DNA of 28,417 nucleotides from assembly GCA_964584325.1 (NCBI GenBank), contig CAZOZP010000050.1:1-28417 (forward strand), read 5' to 3'. The notes under the pieces were generated by a model. It had not been told where the DNA came from. It saw only the letters and a list, made by a program, of their open reading frames with translations, and did no database searches. The stretch is from CAZOZP01 sp964584325. GTDB taxonomy: Bacteria; Bacteroidota; Ignavibacteria; Ignavibacteriales; Melioribacteraceae. Shown here in pieces: positions 24,244-28,417 of the stretch (position 1 is the first letter of the stretch; the number at the start of each line of letters is the position of its first letter). The position numbers and the translations under genes were made by a program.

Positions 24244-25707
24244 ATGCTATCCTTAACACAACGCCTGGCATTACAACAGAAACTTTCGCCCCAGCAAATT
24301 CAGTATCAGAAGCTTCTGCAGTTAAATACTCTTACTTTAGAGCAAAGAATAAAAACTGAAATAGAATTAAATCCAATACTCGAGGAACAGTTCGAAGATG
24401 ATATGACAACATCTCTTGATCAGCTCGAAGCCTCTGAATCGGATTCAGACGATGACGCTCCCGAAGAAGCACCGGTATCGAAAGAAGATGAATTCGATTA
24501 TGAAGATTATATGAACGATTCCGATTTTGATTTTGATAACATAAACAGATCTGCAGATGATGAGTTTGTTCGTCCGATTGCCCCGGACCAGCTTAACTTA
24601 AGTGAAATGCTCATCAAACAGCTTTATGAAAACAGCCTGACAGATGAAGAATTTGCTATCGGCGAGGTAATTATATCAAGTCTGGACAGAGACGGATACT
24701 TCAAAGCACCTGTGGAAAAAATCATAGACGACCTTATGCTGTTTGAACAGATAAATGTGACAAAAGAGCAAGTTGAAAAAGTTCTTGAAATTATTCAAAA
24801 CTTCGAACCATTCGGAATTGCGGCAAGAGATTTACGTGAATGTCTTTTAATTCAGTTAAGAAATTCTTCATACGATCCTTATTTTTCCTACATAGCAGAA
24901 AACATTCTTGAGCGGTGTTATAACGATTTCGTAAATAAAAGATTTGATGTAATAGAAAAAACACTTAATCTTTCCAGGGAAACACTAAAATCGGCATTGG
25001 ATATTATTCAGAAGCTTAATCCAAAACCCGGTGAAGGAAATATTGAATCGCAACAGGCAAATCAGATTACACCTGATTTTATTATAGAGAAAGTGGAAAA
25101 TAATTATCTTATTACGCTTAACGATAAAAATATGCCTTCGGTAACAATCAGTACTACTTATCTTGACTTACTCAATTCAAATAAAAGAAAGAGAAAAATT
25201 TCACCGCGGGAAAAAGAAACACATAATTTTCTTCGCGAAAAATTTGAATCGGCAAAATGGTTTATTGCATCCATTGAACAAAGACGCGATACTCTCATAA
25301 AGATAATGCGCACTATTTTCGAAAAACAGTACGAATTTTTTGAATACGGACCTAAAGCTCTCAAGCCGATGATATATAAAGACATAGCCGATGAAATTAT
25401 GATGGATATTTCAACTATCTCAAGAGTCGTGAACGGGAAATATGTTCAGAGTCCGGTAGGTATTCACGAACTGAAATACTTTTTCAGCGAAGGTCTATCA
25501 ACAGATTCCGGAAGAGAAATTTCAAATAAGCATATAAAAGAACTTATAAAGGAAATCTGTTCAAGCGAACCATCTGATAATCCATACAGCGATGACAGAA
25601 TTGCAGAAATACTTCAGGAAAAAGGAATTCATATTGCAAGACGAACTGTTGCCAAATACAGGGAACAAATGCTGATACCCGTTGCCAGACTAAGAAAGAA
25701 GGCATGA
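24244..25707 (+). CDS. rpoN: RNA polymerase sigma-54 factor RpoN
   Basis: The 487-residue protein has the glutamine-rich region I (LALQQKLSPQQIQYQKLLQL with TLEQRIKTEIELNPILEE), an acidic region II (about 44-105), and the core-binding domain including EPFGIAARDLRECLLIQLRN. The helix-turn-helix segment is ADEIMMDISTISRVVNGKYV. The diagnostic RpoN box ARRTVAKYRE is at 465-474. Length is typical. It directs transcription from -24/-12 promoters with enhancer-binding ATPases; one such site precedes flgB in this window. GGGAG lies just before the ATG. It overlaps the next gene by four bases. Confidence 0.98.
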   Translation: MLSLTQRLALQQKLSPQQIQYQKLLQLNTLTLEQRIKTEIELNPILEEQFEDDMTTSLDQLEASESDSDDDAPEEAPVSKEDEFDYEDYMNDSDFDFDNINRSADDEFVRPIAPDQLNLSEMLIKQLYENSLTDEEFAIGEVIISSLDRDGYFKAPVEKIIDDLMLFEQINVTKEQVEKVLEIIQNFEPFGIAARDLRECLLIQLRNSSYDPYFSYIAENILERCYNDFVNKRFDVIEKTLNLSRETLKSALDIIQKLNPKPGEGNIESQQANQITPDFIIEKVENNYLITLNDKNMPSVTISTTYLDLLNSNKRKRKISPREKETHNFLREKFESAKWFIASIEQRRDTLIKIMRTIFEKQYEFFEYGPKALKPMIYKDIADEIMMDISTISRVVNGKYVQSPVGIHELKYFFSEGLSTDSGREISNKHIKELIKEICSSEPSDNPYSDDRIAEILQEKGIHIARRTVAKYREQMLIPVARLRKKA

Positions 25708-26339
25708 GAGAAACATTTGAAACTTTTGTTATTATTCTGTTATTCTCAGGATTCGGAATAATTCATTCCTTTCTTGCTTCACTTGAGATAAAGAAAAAGC
25801 TTGCAGTGGTAATTAAAGAAAAAATTGCCTTCTACAGAATTTTCTACAATATTGTATCATTGCTTCTTTTTTTGGCTGTATATGAAATGTCTCCTAAACC
25901 CCAAATTATGATATACGATTTACCTGAGCCTTATGATTTGTGGATACTCGGACTGCAGATGATATCTCTTGTTTTTGTGATTGCAGCGGGATTCTCGGTA
26001 AATCTGCGCGAATTCTTAGGTATTGAACAGATAATAAGATATTTCAGAAATGAGTATGACCCGAACGAACTGGACGAAAAATATGAATTCAAGAAAACAG
26101 GCTTCTATAAATATACTCGTCACCCAATATATTTTTTCTGCATACTCTTTCTTGGATTAAGACCTGCTATGGATTTGTTTTATCTCGTTTTTTTTATTAC
26201 CATAACAGGCTATTTTTTTGCCGGTTCGTACTTCGAAGAAAGAAAACTGGCTGAGTTATTCGGCGAAGACTATACTCAGTATCAAAAGGATACTGCCCGG
26301 ATAATTCCATTTCTAAAATTTATTAAGGGAAACAGATGA
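25704..26339 (+). CDS. Membrane methyltransferase of the ICMT/PEMT-like fold
   Basis: The 211-residue protein has about five membrane helices (around 8-25, 42-58, 77-98, 142-170) and ends with the conserved isoprenylcysteine methyltransferase/NnrU-like region. That region comprises YKYTRHPIYFFCILFLGL, then GSYFEERKLAELFGEDYTQYQ. The RHP and EER/EE...YxxY residues form the SAM-binding site in that fold. The natural substrate is not known for bacterial members; lipid or thiol methylation is possible. It is embedded between rpoN and hslV with four-base overlaps (ATGA) at both ends. Confidence 0.8.
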   Translation: MRETFETFVIILLFSGFGIIHSFLASLEIKKKLAVVIKEKIAFYRIFYNIVSLLLFLAVYEMSPKPQIMIYDLPEPYDLWILGLQMISLVFVIAAGFSVNLREFLGIEQIIRYFRNEYDPNELDEKYEFKKTGFYKYTRHPIYFFCILFLGLRPAMDLFYLVFFITITGYFFAGSYFEERKLAELFGEDYTQYQKDTARIIPFLKFIKGNR

Positions 26340-26872
26340 AAATCAGATCAACAACCATACTTGGTATTGTACATAACGGAAAAGCCGCCCTCGGAGGCGA
26401 CGGACAAGTAACTATAGGAAACACTATCGCCAAACACAATTCGCTGAAAATAAGAAAAATGTTCGGAGGAAAAGTATTAACGGGTTTTGCCGGGTCTGCC
26501 GCTGATGCACTTACTTTGCTTGACAGATTTGAAGATAAGCTTGAACAGTACAGGGGCAATGTTAACCGCGCCGCAGTGGAATTGGCAAAAGACTGGAGAA
26601 CAGATAAATATCTCCGCCGGCTTGAAGCAATGATTGCAGTGGTATCAGAAAATGCCGCCTATATTATTTCCGGCAGCGGAGATGTTATTGAACCTGACGA
26701 CAAAATTGTGGCAATCGGTTCGGGCGGAATGTATGCGCTTGCCGCAGCAAAAATGTTAAAAAAACACAGCGATCTTTCAGCCCCCGAGATAGTTTCAGAA
26801 GCACTTAAAACATCATCTGAAATATGCATTTACACTAACGATAAGATAAATATTGAAGAAATTGAAAATTAG
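26336..26872 (+). CDS. hslV: ATP-dependent protease subunit HslV (ClpQ)
   Basis: The 178-residue peptidase subunit of the HslUV proteasome-like complex has a five-residue N-terminal propeptide (MKIRS) before T6, the predicted nucleophile (TTILGI). It also has ALGGDGQVTIGNT, KVLTGFAGSAADALTLLDRF, EPDDKIVAIGSGGMYALAAA and the C-terminal EICIYTND. The processed-threonine start resembles ClpQ proteins with short propeptides. The gene overlaps the methyltransferase by four bases and precedes hslU by nine bases. Confidence 0.97.
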   Translation: MKIRSTTILGIVHNGKAALGGDGQVTIGNTIAKHNSLKIRKMFGGKVLTGFAGSAADALTLLDRFEDKLEQYRGNVNRAAVELAKDWRTDKYLRRLEAMIAVVSENAAYIISGSGDVIEPDDKIVAIGSGGMYALAAAKMLKKHSDLSAPEIVSEALKTSSEICIYTNDKINIEEIEN

Positions 26873-26881
26873 GAATTGATC

Positions 26882-28264
26882 ATGAGTCTTGAAAAAAACA
26901 AAAACCTTACTCCTTCGCAAATAGTAAACGAATTGGATAAATATATAATCGGACAAAACGATGCCAAGCGAGCTGTTGCAATTGCTCTTAGAAACAGATG
27001 GCGCAGACAGCAGGCGGATTTGGGCATAAGAGAAGAAATAATGCCTAACAATATTATAATGATAGGTCCAACCGGAGTCGGGAAAACAGAAATTGCCAGA
27101 AGACTTGCCAGATTATCCGAAGCACCCTTTGTTAAAGTTGAAGCTTCCAAATATACAGAAGTCGGTTATGTTGGAAGAGATGTTGAATCGATGATCAGAG
27201 ACCTCACCGAACTGGCTGTTAATATGGTGAAAGAAGAAATGACCAAGGAAGTTGAAGAAAAAGCTTGGAAAATTGCTGAAGAAAAAATACTCGATCAGCT
27301 TATTCCCCCGGTTAAAGATCCTGAAAAAAATGATGTACAGGAACCGGATGAAAATGGAGAAGAAGTAACAGATAACATTAGAAATGAAAAGACTAGAGAA
27401 TGGATGCGCGAAAAGCTCCGCAAAGGTGAACTTGACAGCAAGCTGATAGAATTCGATACTACCAGCTCCGGCGTGGGAATGCAGATATTCGGACCTTTCG
27501 GTACTGACGATATTTCTATGAATATTCAGGAAATTGTCGGTAATATGGTTCCGAAAAAACGAAAGAAAAGAAAAACACCTATCGGAGAAGCGAAGAAACT
27601 TATTGCCGCTGAAGAAGCCCAGAAACTTATTGATATGGATGCTCTGCAAAATGAAGCTATCAGAAGAGTGCAGGAAAGCGGAATTGTGTTCATTGATGAA
27701 ATTGATAAAATTAGCGGGAGCGAAAAAAAGTCAGGGCCGGATATTTCACGGGAAGGCGTTCAACGCGACTTGCTGCCAATTGTTGAAGGATGTTCTGTAA
27801 ATACAAAATACGGAATAGTTAAAACAGACCATATTTTATTTATTGCTTCCGGAGCATTTCATATGTCTAAACCTTCTGATCTGATTCCTGAACTCCAGGG
27901 AAGATTCCCGATTAGAGTAGAACTTAAAAGTCTGACGGAAGACGATTTTGTTAAGATACTGACCATTCCGGAGAATGCTTTGCTAAAACAATATGCCGCA
28001 TTGCTTGCAACCGAAGATGTAAGTATTAAATTCAGTGAAAGCGCAATAAGAGAAATTGCACGAACAGCGGCAAATGTTAACGAGCAGGTAGAAAATATCG
28101 GCGCAAGAAGACTGCATACTATTCTGACAACATTGCTTGAGGACATATTGTTTGAAGTACCCGACAAAATGCCTGATTCTGAAATAGAAATAACCGGAGA
28201 AATGGTATCTGAAAGATTAGATAAAATTGTAAAGAACAGAGATCTCAGCAAGTATATTTTGTAA
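26882..28264 (+). CDS. hslU: ATP-dependent protease ATPase subunit HslU (ClpY)
   Basis: The 460-residue AAA+ unfoldase feeds substrates to HslV. Walker A is GPTGVGKT (62-69), the pore loop is GYVG (95-98), and Walker B is GIVFIDEIDKIS. The intermediate domain (about 110-240) is charged and variable, and the sensor arginine lies in NIGARRLHTI. The C-terminus NRDLSKYIL is the tail that docks into HslV. The ATG at 26882 is chosen because AGGA (26871-26874) is correctly spaced; an in-frame TTG at 26876 is too close to that site. Confidence 0.97.
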   Translation: MSLEKNKNLTPSQIVNELDKYIIGQNDAKRAVAIALRNRWRRQQADLGIREEIMPNNIIMIGPTGVGKTEIARRLARLSEAPFVKVEASKYTEVGYVGRDVESMIRDLTELAVNMVKEEMTKEVEEKAWKIAEEKILDQLIPPVKDPEKNDVQEPDENGEEVTDNIRNEKTREWMREKLRKGELDSKLIEFDTTSSGVGMQIFGPFGTDDISMNIQEIVGNMVPKKRKKRKTPIGEAKKLIAAEEAQKLIDMDALQNEAIRRVQESGIVFIDEIDKISGSEKKSGPDISREGVQRDLLPIVEGCSVNTKYGIVKTDHILFIASGAFHMSKPSDLIPELQGRFPIRVELKSLTEDDFVKILTIPENALLKQYAALLATEDVSIKFSESAIREIARTAANVNEQVENIGARRLHTILTTLLEDILFEVPDKMPDSEIEITGEMVSERLDKIVKNRDLSKYIL

Positions 28265-28274
28265 AATACTCCTT

Positions 28275-28308
28275 TATCGGGGCGAATTTTTAATAATTTG
28301 TCCCGATA
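28275..28308 (+). other. Hairpin downstream of hslU
   Basis: TATCGGGGC and GTCCCGATA form a 9-bp stem (one G-U pair) with a 16-base AT-rich loop, ten bases after the hslU stop. No T-tract follows, so it could protect the 3' end or terminate only weakly. Confidence 0.45.
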
Positions 28309-28357
28309 CACTCCCCCAGAACCTATATTTGCTATTTACAAATTTATTTACAATTCA

Positions 28358-28417
28358 TTCCGACCTCCGTCCACTTCGTTTCAACCTCCGTCCATTTGGT
28401 TTCAACCTCCGTCCACT
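28358..28417. repeat. 21-bp tandem repeat array running off the right edge
   Basis: The core ACCTCCGTCCA recurs at 28363, 28384 and 28405, an exact 21-base period, with unit TTTCAACCTCCGTCCACTTGG and small variations. The array continues past the window. It is markedly more GC-rich than the preceding AT-rich 50 bases. On the minus strand one frame (28415-28344) reads as heptads WTEVETK, WTEVETK, WTEVGMNCK then stop. It is therefore either a non-coding minisatellite or the end of a heptapeptide-repeat protein encoded to the right. Confidence 0.85.

Noticed and set aside
26876..26881. HslU start at TTG 26876
   Set aside because: AGGA at 26871-26874 is only one base away from the TTG but properly spaced for the ATG at 26882.
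27113..27649. 178-codon minus-strand frame opposite hslU
   Set aside because: Phe-rich shadow of the HslU intermediate domain; no independent support.
28274..28300. CAAA-N15-CCCGATAA, a sigma-28-like match on the minus strand
   Set aside because: It points into hslU antisense with no minus-strand gene downstream, and the -10 is part of the post-hslU hairpin stem.
28358..28417. Possible CRISPR array at the right edge
   Set aside because: The 21-base units follow one another directly with no unique spacers; it is a tandem repeat.

Overview
The window looks like a piece of an AT-rich chromosome from a motile, two-membrane bacterium, most likely of the Bacteroidota/Chlorobiota/Ignavibacteria (FCB) branch. 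That placement is an inference from several observations. There are lipoboxes and signal peptides of Gram-negative type, DUF3109 and stand-alone isoamylase-early-set (CBM48) proteins common in that branch, and two TAnnTTTG-like promoter motifs. The complete flagellar and chemotaxis genes point to a flagellated lineage such as Ignavibacteria rather than classical Bacteroidetes. No rRNA, tRNA, CRISPR array or insertion sequence was seen.

Positions 1-8564 (minus strand) hold a compact flagellar basal-body operon in the order flgB-flgC-(unknown 96 aa)-fliE-fliF-fliG-fliH-fliI-fliJ-motE-like-fliK; fliK runs off the left edge. Almost every junction overlaps or is within a few bases. A sigma-54-like -24/-12 element lies 29 bases upstream of the flgB ATG.

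Positions 8686-15803 (minus strand) hold a chemotaxis operon in the order HEAT-repeat protein-cheR-cheY2-cheY-cheZ-cheA-cheB-(unknown 82 aa). It is preceded by a good sigma-28 (FliA) type promoter with exact 15-base spacing. It supplies the kinase, the adaptation enzymes, two single-domain receivers and a CheZ phosphatase. CheW, receptors, FliM and FliN are not in the window. The two operons together suggest tiered flagellar regulation, with sigma-54 for the basal body and sigma-28 for chemotaxis. rpoN itself is encoded further right.

Positions 16078-19212 (plus strand) carry envelope genes: a LamG-like lipoprotein, a small glycogen-binding-fold protein, and a coupled pair of a small lipoprotein and a coiled-coil membrane-anchored protein, closed by a strong terminator. 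Positions 19340-19986 are a HigBA-type toxin-antitoxin pair behind overlapping palindromes.

Positions 20070-28264 are housekeeping: a secreted thioredoxin-fold protein (minus), then on the plus strand a SirB1/transglutaminase-like protein, a DUF255 thioredoxin-domain protein, a DUF3109 cysteine-rich protein, rpoN, an ICMT-like membrane methyltransferase, and the hslV-hslU protease. The right edge enters a 21-bp tandem repeat array.
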